Positions 1-9,452 of a stretch of 59,898 bases of DNA are shown one piece after another (within the stretch, counting starts at the first letter, position 1; the number at the start of each line of letters is the position of its first letter). Made by a program: the position numbers and the translations under genes. The stretch is from assembly GCA_024641325.1 (NCBI GenBank), contig JAHEDJ010000003.1:48916-108813 (forward strand). Reading direction: 5' to 3'. This DNA comes from a bacterium. Lineage in GTDB: Bacteria > Actinomycetota > Acidimicrobiia > Spongiisociales > JAHEDJ01. The notes beneath the pieces were generated by a model. That model made no database searches. It was not told the DNA's origin and worked only from the letters and a program-made list of their open reading frames with translations.

Positions 1-194
1 CCGGCGACCATGAGTGCGCCGCCGAGCGCGGCTAGGGGGTGGCCGTAGAGCGACATCGTCGTCATCTCGTCGCCACCGGTGATTTGGGTTTCTAGAATCT
101 CCGGCTCTTCGTTCCCACCCGTGATTTGGGTTTCTAGAATCTCCGGCTCTTCGTTCCCACCCGGATCTTGTGGCTCATCAGACATGTCGTCCAT
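1..194 (-). CDS. Unidentified protein, N-terminal fragment (runs off the left edge)
   Basis: The reading frame opens with ATG at 194 and stays open to base 1, giving 64 residues of an incomplete protein. A GAGGGG Shine-Dalgarno lies 6-7 bases upstream, which decides the start; a second ATG three codons in is also possible. The first 45 residues are strongly acidic and contain two identical 14-residue units (GGNEEPEILETQIT). After them the sequence becomes hydrophobic (LAALGGALMVAG), which suggests a membrane segment following an acidic cytoplasmic tail. It follows the deaminase gene in the same direction after 145 bases. That gap holds a weak 7-bp hairpin (275-295) and nothing else I can support. 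I do not recognise the family. Confidence 0.6.
   Translation of the reverse strand, partial: MDDMSDEPQDPGGNEEPEILETQITGGNEEPEILETQITGGDEMTTMSLYGHPLAALGGALMVA
79..162 (-). repeat. Two perfect tandem copies of a 42-bp unit
   Basis: Bases 79-120 and 121-162 are identical. The unit is 42 bp, exactly 14 codons, so the duplication keeps the frame of the minus-strand gene and adds one copy of an acidic 14-residue segment to its N-terminus. The lack of any difference between the copies suggests a recent duplication. Confidence 0.9.
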
Positions 195-339
195 TATGCA
201 CCCCTCGTCTCACGTCGAGAATACGAAGTCGGTATACCTACGCCATAGGGCCCATGGTCCCGATCCTGCGGGGACAGTTGCAGCCCCGGCAACTGGCAAC
301 CGGACAAATCGGATTTGGGGGCAGTCAAAGCAACGTCCT

Positions 340-981
340 CTACTCGAACGAAGAAATGAACGGCCAGGCTTCCTCGAGAGCTTTCGCTATAGGAAAGAAA
401 CGTGGATCCTGGAAAGGGGCGAGGGCTTCGAGATCCCCGGCCAAGTCGACGAGATCGGGATCGGACTCGCGGACGTGATCGAGGACCCGGGTCCAGCGAT
501 CCGATCGGGCCAGATATACCAGGGGGAGTGCAGCCGCCAGGCGACCGAATGGACCATCGAGAGGTCCATCGATCGCCGGCTCGTATCTGGCCGTCTGCGC
601 GTTGATGTCGAGAGGCAACTTTGCTGCTCCGCCGTATGAATCGGACCCTGCATAGCGAACAGTTCCGACCCGGCAAAGCACGATGGCGCCCATGCAAAAG
701 ACGCAGGGTTCGAGGGTGGTGAACAACGTGACGTCATCGTGTCTTTCATCTGTCGATAGGCGGCTCAACGCCCCAACTTCCGCGTGAGCGAGCAGCGACC
801 CCGCCAGTGGATCGCCGCCCGTCTCGAAGATGCGATTGCGGCCGACGGCGATCAGCATGCCATTCGGCGCGAACAGGGACGAACCAACCGGAAAAGATCC
901 TTTCCCGAAGGACTTCCAGGCCTGCTGGAAGGCCGCCTTCCAGCCCATGTCCAGGGCATCCCAGGCGGCCAGCGCGTCCAT
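340..981 (-). CDS. Zinc-dependent nucleoside deaminase (TadA/guanine deaminase-like)
   Basis: A 213-residue member of the cytidine deaminase superfamily. The zinc and catalytic motifs are complete: HAE at residues 66-68 (zinc His and proton-shuttle Glu) and PCVFC at 92-96 (two zinc cysteines). Family members deaminate free bases, nucleosides or the wobble adenosine of tRNA. This protein is longer than typical TadA (about 150-170 residues) because of a C-terminal extension of roughly 70 residues, so its substrate cannot be assigned from sequence. The start codon follows the pheA stop codon directly, so the two are probably co-transcribed, pheA first. Confidence 0.8.
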   Translation of the reverse strand: MDALAAWDALDMGWKAAFQQAWKSFGKGSFPVGSSLFAPNGMLIAVGRNRIFETGGDPLAGSLLAHAEVGALSRLSTDERHDDVTLFTTLEPCVFCMGAIVLCRVGTVRYAGSDSYGGAAKLPLDINAQTARYEPAIDGPLDGPFGRLAAALPLVYLARSDRWTRVLDHVRESDPDLVDLAGDLEALAPFQDPRFFPIAKALEEAWPFISSFE

Positions 982-1794
982 TCAGCTCAGCTCGGACCGG
1001 TAGGTGCCGAGGTGGTGGATCTCGGCCATCGTCACCGGCGGCGGGTCAAATACTGATTCGTATCCACTTGGACCCGGCGCGTGGACCAGATTCACGAAGA
1101 ACCGGTATCTCCACGGAGTATCGGTTGGCCGCGACTCGATACGGGTCAGATTCGCACCGCGCAATCCCAGTTCGGTGAGCGCCAGGGCAAGGGCACCCGG
1201 ACGGTGCAGAGTTTCGAACGCGACGCTCGACTTGTCCGCATCGGCGGGGATAACCGGCTCCCCGGCCTCCAGAACGACGAACCGGGTCGTGTTGTGCAGC
1301 TTGTCAACCACATTGCTGAGCAGAATCTCCAGTCCGTGCGGAGCCGCTGCCTCAGGAGGGGCAAGCGCGGCGCGGGTCGGGTCGCCGCGCTCTGCGATCA
1401 CACGCACGGCGCCCGCCGTGTCATGAACGGGAACTGGTTGCCATCCGCGGCGCGCAATCGCTGCCCCGGCCTGAGAAAGCGCTTCAGGATGAGAGCGAAT
1501 GCTGACAATCTCATCGAGCTTGGCGCCGGGTACACCCAGCACCGCGTGCCGCACCTCGACGTAATGCTCGGCCACGATCTTCGCTCCACCCGCCGCCAAC
1601 TGATCGAGCACGGGTAGCACGCTTCCGGTCGTCGAGTTCTCGATGGGGAGAACCAGCCGCCCTACCTCCCCGTCGGTCAGCGCCTCGAACGCGGCGATGA
1701 AGTTCTCGAAACCAATCCGTTCGCGGTCGGGAAAGAGTTCGCTCGCGGCTCGATCGCTGTAGGAGAACGCTTCGCCCTGATATCCAACTGGCAT
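982..1794 (-). CDS. pheA: Prephenate dehydratase
   Basis: A monofunctional prephenate dehydratase (270 residues from the chosen start). It converts prephenate to phenylpyruvate in phenylalanine synthesis. The N-terminal catalytic domain carries GYQGEAFSY at the start, ENSTTGSV near 52 and the catalytic TRF motif at 170-172. The C-terminal ACT domain, which binds phenylalanine for feedback control in this family, carries ESRP at 220-223. The frame is open further upstream to 1860, but those residues are encoded by an intergenic inverted repeat and do not resemble the family, so ATG at 1794 is preferred even though no clear Shine-Dalgarno precedes it. The deaminase gene follows with no gap. Confidence 0.9.
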   Translation of the reverse strand: MPVGYQGEAFSYSDRAASELFPDRERIGFENFIAAFEALTDGEVGRLVLPIENSTTGSVLPVLDQLAAGGAKIVAEHYVEVRHAVLGVPGAKLDEIVSIRSHPEALSQAGAAIARRGWQPVPVHDTAGAVRVIAERGDPTRAALAPPEAAAPHGLEILLSNVVDKLHNTTRFVVLEAGEPVIPADADKSSVAFETLHRPGALALALTELGLRGANLTRIESRPTDTPWRYRFFVNLVHAPGPSGYESVFDPPPVTMAEIHHLGTYRSELS

Positions 1795-1810
1795 GAGCAG
1801 GAGAGTAATA

Positions 1811-1875
1811 GGTTCTAGGTTCTGGGTTTTGCGCCGCCGCCGACACCCAGTACCCAGCACTCAGACCTAGAAACC
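1811..1875. repeat. Iterated inverted repeat between pheA and hemA
   Basis: The left arm (1811-1830) is built from repeated words GGTTCTAGG / TTCTGGG. The right arm (1844-1875) has complementary words CCCAGTACCCAGCACTCAG and CCTAGAAACC. The arms can pair imperfectly across a GC-rich loop. It lies in the divergent gap between pheA and hemA. The rest of that gap (1876-2054) holds the hemA leader, where I see no confident promoter. Confidence 0.55.
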
Positions 1876-2054
1876 GGACGCGAATTGCCCGACGTCGCGT
1901 CGGCTCGATTTCGACTTCGTGTCGAACGTCAACTGCAGCCAGATTCGGCTTCTATAGGGCCTCGTGGCCCGGTCGTGGGGGACTTATCACCCTGCGGTGC
2001 GGAGAAAACGCTGAGCCAAGCTGGTGCAGGAGAAGCGGCGATTCGGGGAGATGA

Positions 2055-3287
2055 ATGTCCATGACCACCCCTGTGCATCCGCACACGGCGGGGAATCAAC
2101 CGACCTTCCGGGTCACCTCAGCGTCGTTCGCCCATCCCGATACCACCAGCGCTGAACGTGCCGGACTCGCCCTGGAGCCGGCCCGTCTCGAGGAAGCGCT
2201 CGATCGGGTTCGCGGCGCCGGTGTCGACGCCTTCGTGCTGGCAACCTGCCTGCGAGTTGAAGTGGTCAACGTCGGCTGTGACCGGGCCAATCGTCGTGTT
2301 CTCCAATTGCTCTACGGCGACCAGGAACTTCCGGAGCCAGTCGTCAGATTCGACCGGGACGTGATCCAGCACCTATATCGCGTGGCAGCCGGACTCGACA
2401 GTCCGATCGTCGGGGAACCCGAGGTTCTGGGTCAGTTCCGCGCCGCTCTCGAAATGAGCCGGGCGCACGGAGCCGCAGGCGGAATGTTCGAGAAACTCCT
2501 TCAATCGGCAGTTCGGGCGGGAAGAGCAGTGCGCAAACAACTGCCCGAAACCGGCACCGGCTCGCTGGCTCTGGTCGCCGTCGACCTCGCCGCCGACGCT
2601 GAGGAAGTTGCGATCTTCGGCGCCGGGGCAATGGCCAGGGCAGCCACCGAAACGTTGCGCCGCAAGGAGAATCCGCCGCGGGTCACCGTGTATGCCCGGC
2701 GGCCGAACGCAGTCGGGTTCGATGCCGACGACATTCGCGACATATCAGAAGCCCCGAAGGCACTGGCGGACTCTCCGGTTGTCATCAGCGCGACATCATC
2801 CAAGCGCGAGCTATTTGACGGGGCAGTACTCGGCGAAGCCCTCGCCGGCCGGTCCGATCTCCTGCTTCTCGTCGACCTGGCAATGCCACCCGATTTCTCA
2901 CCCAACGGGCAGCGCGGCAAGCTCCGCTACTTCAATCTCGATGATCTCGCCGAGCACGCTCGAGATCGACAGGTGTCCGACGAGATAGAGGAAGTGCTTG
3001 AGGGTCTGGCCGCGGACATGTGGGCCAAACTGACCAACCACGATCAGGTCGGCCCGGTCATCTCCGCCATCCTGGCGGAGGCACGACTGGCCGTTGAGGA
3101 AGAGGTCCGGCGGTTCGCCGGCAAGCTCCAGGCCGACGATGCACAGTTCGGAGTGCTCAACCAGCTCGCCCAGACCGTCGCACACCGGGTGCTCCACAGG
3201 CCGCTGTCCTACCTGAGCTCCGACGAACAGGGCGCGCAGGCTGCGCCAATCCTCGCCGAAGTATTCGGGGTGGCGGGTGCCGACTGA
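2055..3287 (+). CDS. hemA: Glutamyl-tRNA reductase
   Basis: First enzyme of the C5 route to tetrapyrroles: it reduces glutamyl-tRNA(Glu) to glutamate-1-semialdehyde with NADPH. At 410 residues it has family length. The N-terminal catalytic domain contains the nucleophilic Cys65 in ATCLRVE, then GLDSPIVGEPEVLGQ near 114-128. The NADPH-binding domain has IFGAGAMA near 187, and a helical dimerisation region ends the protein. The usual motif is S/T-T-C-N-R; here Asn is replaced by Leu. A GGGGAG Shine-Dalgarno lies 4 bases before ATG 2055; ATG 2061 is a weaker alternative. It heads the hem operon and overlaps hemC by 11 bases. Confidence 0.93.
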   Translation: MSMTTPVHPHTAGNQPTFRVTSASFAHPDTTSAERAGLALEPARLEEALDRVRGAGVDAFVLATCLRVEVVNVGCDRANRRVLQLLYGDQELPEPVVRFDRDVIQHLYRVAAGLDSPIVGEPEVLGQFRAALEMSRAHGAAGGMFEKLLQSAVRAGRAVRKQLPETGTGSLALVAVDLAADAEEVAIFGAGAMARAATETLRRKENPPRVTVYARRPNAVGFDADDIRDISEAPKALADSPVVISATSSKRELFDGAVLGEALAGRSDLLLLVDLAMPPDFSPNGQRGKLRYFNLDDLAEHARDRQVSDEIEEVLEGLAADMWAKLTNHDQVGPVISAILAEARLAVEEEVRRFAGKLQADDAQFGVLNQLAQTVAHRVLHRPLSYLSSDEQGAQAAPILAEVFGVAGAD

Positions 3288-4140
3288 GATTCGCCTTGCC
3301 ACGCGACGCTCGGCACTCGCTCTGTATCAGGCCCGACGGGTCGCAGAGTGGCTGCTTGCGGTCCACGACGACGTTACGATCAAGTTCGTTGAGATCGACT
3401 CGACGGGTGACCTGGATCGAGTTTCACCCGTCGCGCAGCTGACGCAGATGGGCGCGTTCGTCCGATCGGTCCAGGCTGCGGTGCTCGACGGGCGGGCTGA
3501 TGCAGCCGTTCACTCGCTGAAAGACCTACCAACGGCCCAGGCCGACGGCCTCGTTCTCGCCGCGTTTCCTGAAAGAGCCACTCCCTGGGATGCGCTGGTG
3601 GGTGCCCGGCTGGCCGATCTACCGAACGGAGCAGTAGTTGGAACCGGCAGCCCCAGACGCATCGCCCAGCTCGGGGCCCTCCGACCCGACCTTCGCATGC
3701 AGGAACTCCGCGGCAATGTCGACACCCGTCTCGGGAAGGTCGCAGAAGGCGAAGTCGACGCGGCCGTACTCGCCGAAGCCGGCCTCGTCAGGCTCGAACA
3801 TTTCGACGCCATCTCCGAAGTGCTCTCACTCGATGTAATGGTCCCTGCCCCCGGCCAGGGCGTTCTAGCCGTTGAAACCCGCGTGGATGGACTCATCCGG
3901 GATCTCGTCGAGGCAATCGGCAAGCCCGACCTGACGCCTCTCGTCGAGTCAGAAAGGTCGTTGCTCGCCGAAACCGGGGCGGGATGTCGATCGGCTCTTG
4001 GAGCTCTAGCGCAATGGGATGGTGGACGAATCCAGATGGACGCGTTCGTGGAGGATGAGCACGGAACACGCCGCACTCGCGTTACCGGCGATCACCCCGA
4101 CGAGGTGGTTGCTGCTGCCCGTAAGGAACTCGGGCTATGA
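3277..4140 (+). CDS. hemC: Hydroxymethylbilane synthase (porphobilinogen deaminase)
   Basis: Joins four porphobilinogen units into hydroxymethylbilane. At 287 residues it is close to family length (about 300). It starts with IRLATRRSALALYQA, the conserved N-terminal strand and helix, and has SLKDLPT near 88 and GTGSPRR near 120, which line the active site. Cys237 in GAGCRS is in the position that covalently anchors the dipyrromethane cofactor. The start is GTG at 3277 inside the end of hemA; the protein begins correctly from there. It overlaps hemD by the ATGA arrangement, so translation is likely coupled. Confidence 0.93.
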   Translation: MPTEIRLATRRSALALYQARRVAEWLLAVHDDVTIKFVEIDSTGDLDRVSPVAQLTQMGAFVRSVQAAVLDGRADAAVHSLKDLPTAQADGLVLAAFPERATPWDALVGARLADLPNGAVVGTGSPRRIAQLGALRPDLRMQELRGNVDTRLGKVAEGEVDAAVLAEAGLVRLEHFDAISEVLSLDVMVPAPGQGVLAVETRVDGLIRDLVEAIGKPDLTPLVESERSLLAETGAGCRSALGALAQWDGGRIQMDAFVEDEHGTRRTRVTGDHPDEVVAAARKELGL

Positions 4141-4823
4141 AGCTCGTGGCCGTCACCACCAGTGCCGACCGGGCACAGACCTCTTCGATTCCGTTCGCCT
4201 TCCTGGGTCTTCAACCCGCGGTCCTCCCATGCATCGAAATCGAGCCGGCAGACGAACACACACTCGACGCGACCAGGGCGGCCTCAATAGAGGCTCACCT
4301 ACTGGTCGTCAGCTCACGCAGAGCAATCGATGTTCTCTGGCCGGACGGTCCGCTTCCGGATGTCGAGTTCGCCGTGGTCGGAGCAGCCTCGGCCCGCACA
4401 GTGCGTGAGCGCGGCGGTCGGGTCGCCATCACCGGTTCCGGCGGTTCTGCACAGCTCGCAGAGAAGCTGGCTTCCCACGCGGCCGGAAAGCACTTGGTCT
4501 GGCCGCACGCGCACGGCGCCGATCCTGCGCCCCTGCAGGAACTGGCGAGTCGGGCGTCCAGGTTCACCGCCCCTGTTATCTACACCAGCCGACCTATCGC
4601 TCCCCCATTGGATGAGGTGGATGTGATCACATTTGCCTCACCATCGGCGGTCGCCGGATGGCAGCTTTCCAGATCACTCGACGACGCGCCGATCGGCGTT
4701 ATCGGAGAGACCACACGCCGGACCGTTGAAGACACCGGCGGAGCGGTTGCGATCGTTGCCCCCCTCCCCACTTATCAGTCGCTTGCCCAGGCTGTGGCCG
4801 AATACCTAGGAGTCGCAGTATGA
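4137..4823 (+). CDS. hemD: Uroporphyrinogen-III synthase
   Basis: Closes hydroxymethylbilane to uroporphyrinogen III with inversion of ring D. HemD proteins are poorly conserved, so the call rests on the 228-residue length, the two-lobe pattern (a VVSSRRAID segment near 60, then [13 protein letters not shown] near 80 and the second-lobe [13 protein letters not shown] near 160, IGETTRRT near 183) and its position between hemC and hemB. It starts in an ATGA overlap with hemC and overlaps hemB by four bases. Confidence 0.88.
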   Translation: MKLVAVTTSADRAQTSSIPFAFLGLQPAVLPCIEIEPADEHTLDATRAASIEAHLLVVSSRRAIDVLWPDGPLPDVEFAVVGAASARTVRERGGRVAITGSGGSAQLAEKLASHAAGKHLVWPHAHGADPAPLQELASRASRFTAPVIYTSRPIAPPLDEVDVITFASPSAVAGWQLSRSLDDAPIGVIGETTRRTVEDTGGAVAIVAPLPTYQSLAQAVAEYLGVAV

Positions 4824-5806
4824 ATGAGTTCCCAACCGTCCGGCCGCGGCGGCTCCGCAGGACGGCAGCACTTCGACGCATGGTCACCGAGACCCGCCTG
4901 GATCCGGCACAGTTCGTCCTGCCGGTGTTCGTCGTTCCCGGGCGTGGGATCCGCAACCCTATTGCCTCGATGCCCGGCCATTACCAACTCTCGGCCGACG
5001 GTATCGTCGAGCTGGCCAGGCAGGCAGCGGATGCCGGGGTTGGTGGTCTGATCTTCTTCGGCATTCCCGGGGAAAAGGACGAGATCGGATCACCCGGCTG
5101 GGATCCCGCCGGTCCGGTGCCCCAGGCCATCGCAGCCGTTTCGGACGCCGCTCCCGATCTCGTCCGGTGGGCCGATGTGTGTCTGTGCGAATACACCAGT
5201 CACGGCCATTGCGGACCACTCAAGGGAGAAGTCGTCGACAATGACGCCACTCTCCCCCTCCTGGCCAAAGTCGCCGCCGTCTACTCAGACGCGGGTGCGG
5301 ATATCGTCGCCCCCTCGGACATGATGGACGGCCGAGTAGCAGCCATCCGGGCGGGACTGGACGAGACCGGCCATCAGGACGTCGCACTCTGCTCGTACGC
5401 CGTGAAGTACTCATCGGCCTATTACGGCCCGTTTCGCGACGCAGCCGAATCTGCGCCTGCCTTCGGCGATCGCCGCTCCTATCAGATGGATCCTGCCAAT
5501 GCCCGTGAAGCACGGCGCGAGGCCGCCCTCGATGAGGGCGAAGGCGCCGACATGATCATGGTCAAACCGGCCGGACCGTACCAGGACATCATCCGGGACC
5601 TCCGGGGTCGCACCGAGCTCCCACTGGCCGCCTACCAGGTGTCGGGCGAGTTCTCGATGGTTGAAGCTGCGGCCGCCCAAGGCTGGATCGACCGAGATCG
5701 AGTCATGCTCGAGTCGCTGACCGGCATCGTGCGCGCCGGTGCAGACATCGTATTGACCTATTTCGCGATCGATGCAGCGCTGGCTCTAGCGAAGGGACCG
5801 AGATGA
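4820..5806 (+). CDS. hemB: Delta-aminolevulinic acid dehydratase (porphobilinogen synthase)
   Basis: Condenses two 5-aminolevulinate molecules to porphobilinogen. The 328-residue protein has both Schiff-base lysines: Lys196 in [13 protein letters not shown] and Lys249 in [10 protein letters not shown]. Cys121, Cys123 and Cys131 in the [15 protein letters not shown] segment are the ligands of the catalytic zinc, so this is the zinc-dependent rather than the magnesium-only type. It overlaps hemD by four bases and hemL by four bases. Confidence 0.95.
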   Translation: MNEFPTVRPRRLRRTAALRRMVTETRLDPAQFVLPVFVVPGRGIRNPIASMPGHYQLSADGIVELARQAADAGVGGLIFFGIPGEKDEIGSPGWDPAGPVPQAIAAVSDAAPDLVRWADVCLCEYTSHGHCGPLKGEVVDNDATLPLLAKVAAVYSDAGADIVAPSDMMDGRVAAIRAGLDETGHQDVALCSYAVKYSSAYYGPFRDAAESAPAFGDRRSYQMDPANAREARREAALDEGEGADMIMVKPAGPYQDIIRDLRGRTELPLAAYQVSGEFSMVEAAAAQGWIDRDRVMLESLTGIVRAGADIVLTYFAIDAALALAKGPR

Positions 5807-7071
5807 ACTGGTTCGAAAGAGCCTCCGCGGTTATCCCGGGTGGCGTGCATTCTCCCGTGAGAGCTTTCAAGGCCGTCGGTGGCGATCCACCGTTCATCGC
5901 CTCCGGATCGGGTGCAAGGGTCACGACCGCCGACGGACGTGAGCTCATCGATTTCATCGCCTCGTGGGGTGCCCTGATCCACGGTCATGCTCATCCGGCA
6001 GTAGTGGAAGCCATTACCGAGGCGGCTGCACGCGGAACATCCTTCGGAATACCAACGACTGCGGAAGTTGAACTAGCCGAGATGATCACCGACATGGTCC
6101 CCTCGGTAGATGTAGTGCGCTTGGTGAACAGCGGCACGGAGGCGACCGCCTCGGCCATCCGGCTGGCCCGCGCCGCGACCGGTAGGGCCGGAATCATCAA
6201 ATTCGCCGGCTGCTACCACGGCCACGCCGACCCTTTTCTGGTCCAGGCAGGCAGCGGCCTGGCTACTTTCGGAACGCCGTCGAGCCCCGGAGTCCCCGCA
6301 GGCACCGCCGCCGACACGCGGGTGGCCGACTACAACGACCTGGCCTCTGTGCAGGCGCACCTGGAAGACAGCGACGTCGCCGCGGTGATTGTCGAGCCCG
6401 TTGCAGGAAACATGGGTTGCATCCCTCCCGCCGCAGGTTTCCTCACCGGTCTGCGCGAGCTCTGTGATCAATTCGATGCCGTCCTGATCTTCGACGAGGT
6501 CATGACGGGGTTCCGGGTGGGGCCGCAATCGGCCCAGGGCCGATATGGCGTAACACCGGACCTGACCACCCTGGGCAAGGTCATTGCGGGCGGAACGCCT
6601 GGGGCGGCCTACGGTGGCCGCGAAGACCTGATGCGGATGATCGCTCCTGATGGTCCCGTTTATCAGGCCGGTACCCTCTCCGGCAATCCGCTCGTCACCG
6701 CGGCCGGCCTGGCCACGTTGCGGTGGCTCAAAGCAAACGACGACCTGTACGATCGGTTCGAAGATGCCGGCAGGCTCATCGAGCACCGGCTCGGCAATGC
6801 GCTCGAGGCGGCCGGGTTGCCCGGCATCGTGCAGGCGGTCGGGGGCATGGTGGGTGTATTCCTCGGTGTGGACCGTGCAACAACATGGTCCGACGTCGCC
6901 GACCTCGACCCGAACCTCTTCAATCGATTCTTCCACGGTGCACTACGACGGGGAGTGTTGCTTCCGCCTTCGCCGTTCGAGGCCTGGTTCCTCATGGAAT
7001 CCCATCTAGATAGCACGCTCGACATCGCTCTTACCGCCCTCGAAGAGTCGATCGCCGAGGCAGCCTCGTGA
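5803..7071 (+). CDS. hemL: Glutamate-1-semialdehyde 2,1-aminomutase
   Basis: A PLP enzyme that isomerises glutamate-1-semialdehyde to 5-aminolevulinate, the step after HemA. The 422-residue protein opens with the family signature [16 protein letters not shown], has NSGTEA near 108-113 for PLP phosphate, the [11 protein letters not shown] segment near 230 and the PLP lysine in [18 protein letters not shown] near 260. It is coupled to hemB and hemE by four-base overlaps. In this operon it is placed after hemB although it acts before it. Confidence 0.95.
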   Translation: MNWFERASAVIPGGVHSPVRAFKAVGGDPPFIASGSGARVTTADGRELIDFIASWGALIHGHAHPAVVEAITEAAARGTSFGIPTTAEVELAEMITDMVPSVDVVRLVNSGTEATASAIRLARAATGRAGIIKFAGCYHGHADPFLVQAGSGLATFGTPSSPGVPAGTAADTRVADYNDLASVQAHLEDSDVAAVIVEPVAGNMGCIPPAAGFLTGLRELCDQFDAVLIFDEVMTGFRVGPQSAQGRYGVTPDLTTLGKVIAGGTPGAAYGGREDLMRMIAPDGPVYQAGTLSGNPLVTAAGLATLRWLKANDDLYDRFEDAGRLIEHRLGNALEAAGLPGIVQAVGGMVGVFLGVDRATTWSDVADLDPNLFNRFFHGALRRGVLLPPSPFEAWFLMESHLDSTLDIALTALEESIAEAAS

Positions 7072-8063
7072 GACTCCTCCAGGCACTCCGGAGGGAACCA
7101 CTGGATCGACCGCCGATCTGGTTCATGCGCCAGGCAGGTCGTTACCTCCCCGAGTACATGGAACTGCGGGAACAGCACACCTTTCAGGAAGCGGTCCATT
7201 CACCCGGCGTGGCCGCCGAGATCACGCTCCAGCCGATCCGGCGGTTCAACCTGGACGCGGCCATCATCTTCTCGGACATCATGACGCCACTTGAGGCGAT
7301 GGGACTTGCGGTCGAGTTCGACCCGGGGCCGAAGCTCGAACCAATGACTATTCAAGACATCGCCCGCCTTCCTGATTTCGATCCAAACCGGGTCGACTTC
7401 GTCGCGGAAGCGATCGACAAGGTGCGAGTAGAACTGCCTGATGGCGTGGCGCTGATCGGGTTCGCCGGGGCACCGATCACACTTCTCGCCTACCTATTAG
7501 AAGGCGGCGCAAGCAAGGAGTTCCTGGCATTACGGGGCGCTCTCAAGAAGGATCCGGCCCTTGCCACGGAGGCGCTTTGCAAGGTCGGGAAAGCAATGTC
7601 CGCCTATCTGCAGCTACAGGTTGACGCCGGAGCGAACACGGTGCAACTGTTCGATTCCTGGGCGGGGATTCTCTCCGTTGACGACTTCGTCGACTTTGCG
7701 CTGCCCGCGGCGCGTGCCGCCCTGGAATATCAGACCGTTCCGACGATCTATTTCGCTCCGCACGGACCCCAGTTGCTGCCCCATTTCGACGGCGTGGGCG
7801 CCACTGCCTACGGGGTCGACTGGCGGCTGCCGCTCGGCGAAGCCTGGAAGCTCATCGGTGAAGAGCACCCAATCCAGGGGAACCTCGATCCGGCCGTGTT
7901 GCTCACCAATCCTGCGCGGATCCGGCCGGCAGTTGCCGAAGTGCTGGCCGAGGCCGGCGGGCGACCCGGCCACATCTTCAATCTCGGTCACGGCATCAAT
8001 CGACACAGCCCCGTGGAGAACGTGGCGGCGATGGTCGAGACCGTCACGGGGAAGGACCGATGA
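7068..8063 (+). CDS. hemE: Uroporphyrinogen decarboxylase
   Basis: Removes four acetate carboxyls from uroporphyrinogen III to give coproporphyrinogen III. The 331-residue protein has the N-terminal signature PIWFMRQAGRYLPEY, in which the arginines contact substrate carboxylates, followed by the FSDIMTP segment carrying the essential Asp, GFAGAPITLL near 134 and the C-terminal NLGHGI. It starts with GTG inside the end of hemL and overlaps hemN by four bases. Confidence 0.95.
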   Translation: MRLLQALRREPLDRPPIWFMRQAGRYLPEYMELREQHTFQEAVHSPGVAAEITLQPIRRFNLDAAIIFSDIMTPLEAMGLAVEFDPGPKLEPMTIQDIARLPDFDPNRVDFVAEAIDKVRVELPDGVALIGFAGAPITLLAYLLEGGASKEFLALRGALKKDPALATEALCKVGKAMSAYLQLQVDAGANTVQLFDSWAGILSVDDFVDFALPAARAALEYQTVPTIYFAPHGPQLLPHFDGVGATAYGVDWRLPLGEAWKLIGEEHPIQGNLDPAVLLTNPARIRPAVAEVLAEAGGRPGHIFNLGHGINRHSPVENVAAMVETVTGKDR

Positions 8064-9445
8064 TCTCACTGACGCCCGGCCTTCTATCCCGATACGACCG
8101 TCCCGGCCCGCGCTACACGTCATACCCGACTGCGGTCGAGTTCGGCCCCGACTTCGGACCCGAGGCATATGGCGAGCGGCTTCGAATCGCCGGCCATGAT
8201 GTCGACGGTCCACTTTCGCTCTACGTTCACCTCCCATTCTGTGACGCCCGCTGCTCGTTCTGTGGCTGTCACGTTGTGATCGCCAGGCGGGAATCTGTAT
8301 CGAACGTCTACCTACGGCAACTAATCGATGAGGCCGCAATCGTCGCCAGAAACCTTGGAGAGCGCCGCACGCTCGTCCAGTATCACTGGGGTGGCGGCAC
8401 ACCCACCTACTACTCGGCAGACGACCTAGCCAAGCTGCATCGAGCGCTGCTCGAACATTTCACGCTGGCCCCCGATGCGGAGGTGGCCCTCGAAGTCGAC
8501 CCACGGGTGACGACCAGGGCCCATCTCGAGATGTTGCGTGGCCTCGGGTTCAATCGACTCTCACTGGGCGTGCAGGATCTAGACCCCACCGTGCAGGAGA
8601 TGATCGGCCGGAATCAAACCTGGGAGGAGACGAAGTCCCTATACGATGAAGCCAGACGGCTGGGATTTGAGTCGATCAACATCGACCTGATATACGGATT
8701 GCCCGGGCAGAACCTCGACACAATGGGAGCAACTCTCGAAAGAACGATCGAGATGTTGCCGGACCGTCTGGCCGTGTACTCGTTTGCGTACGTCCCGTGG
8801 GTCAAACCCAATCAGAAGCGTATCGACGAGTCCACCCTTCCCGACCGTGACATGAAGTTCGCTCTATTGGCGCAGGTGTCCGACCGTCTGGTCGGCGGCG
8901 GCTATAGGGCCATCGGTATGGATCACTTCGCGCTCCCCGGTGATGAGCTGTCGGTGGCGATGGACAACGGTTCGCTCTCTCGGAATTTCATGGGGTACAC
9001 GACCAAGCGCGGCACCGAGATGGTGGCACTCGGCTCGTCGGGGATCAGCGAAGTCGCGGGTGCCTATGCCCAGAACCACAAGCGCCTCAACTCCTATTAC
9101 CGGTCGATCGAAGCCGGAGAGCTGCCGGTCGAACGAGGTGTTGCACTGTCGGACGACGACAGGATCCGCAGGCACGTGATCACCGAACTCATGTGCAACT
9201 CATATCTGTCTTTCGACGAGGTCGAGCAACGCTTCGGAGTCGACTTCCATGCCTATTTCAGTGAAGAGCTCGCGGCCATGACCGGCCCCGGCGGATCCGT
9301 CGATGAAGGCATGGCGTCGGTGGCCGAAGATCACATCAGAGCCACTGAACTCGGGTCGGTGTTCATCCGCAACGTCGCGATGACCTTCGACATCTATCTC
9401 AAGAACGTGAAGCGGGATAAGCCCGTGTTCTCCAGGACCGTGTAG
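8060..9445 (+). CDS. hemN: Oxygen-independent coproporphyrinogen III oxidase (radical SAM)
   Basis: Converts coproporphyrinogen III to protoporphyrinogen IX without oxygen. The 461-residue length and the CDARCSFCGC motif (Cys61, 65, 68 for the 4Fe-4S cluster, Cys70 next to it) match true HemN and not the shorter HemW heme chaperone, which lacks the fourth Cys. The N-terminal RYTSYPTA segment is also typical of HemN, and HWGGGTP follows near 117. It sits between hemE and hemH, which supports the role. It overlaps hemE by four bases; the gap to hemH is seven bases. Confidence 0.92.
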   Translation: MISLTPGLLSRYDRPGPRYTSYPTAVEFGPDFGPEAYGERLRIAGHDVDGPLSLYVHLPFCDARCSFCGCHVVIARRESVSNVYLRQLIDEAAIVARNLGERRTLVQYHWGGGTPTYYSADDLAKLHRALLEHFTLAPDAEVALEVDPRVTTRAHLEMLRGLGFNRLSLGVQDLDPTVQEMIGRNQTWEETKSLYDEARRLGFESINIDLIYGLPGQNLDTMGATLERTIEMLPDRLAVYSFAYVPWVKPNQKRIDESTLPDRDMKFALLAQVSDRLVGGGYRAIGMDHFALPGDELSVAMDNGSLSRNFMGYTTKRGTEMVALGSSGISEVAGAYAQNHKRLNSYYRSIEAGELPVERGVALSDDDRIRRHVITELMCNSYLSFDEVEQRFGVDFHAYFSEELAAMTGPGGSVDEGMASVAEDHIRATELGSVFIRNVAMTFDIYLKNVKRDKPVFSRTV

Positions 9446-9452
9446 GAGCAGA

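Noticed and set aside
79-162. Tandem repeat as attachment site or CRISPR
   Set aside because: It preserves the frame of a gene with a good ribosome-binding site and is explained as coding.
195-339. tRNA gene between the deaminase and the partial gene
   Set aside because: No cloverleaf, no T-loop GTTCGAATC-like sequence; only a weak 7-bp hairpin.
1861-2054. Rex or other operator upstream of hemA
   Set aside because: No TTGTGA...TCACAA-type palindrome or clear promoter could be seen, only a 5-bp GGGCC/GGCCC hairpin.
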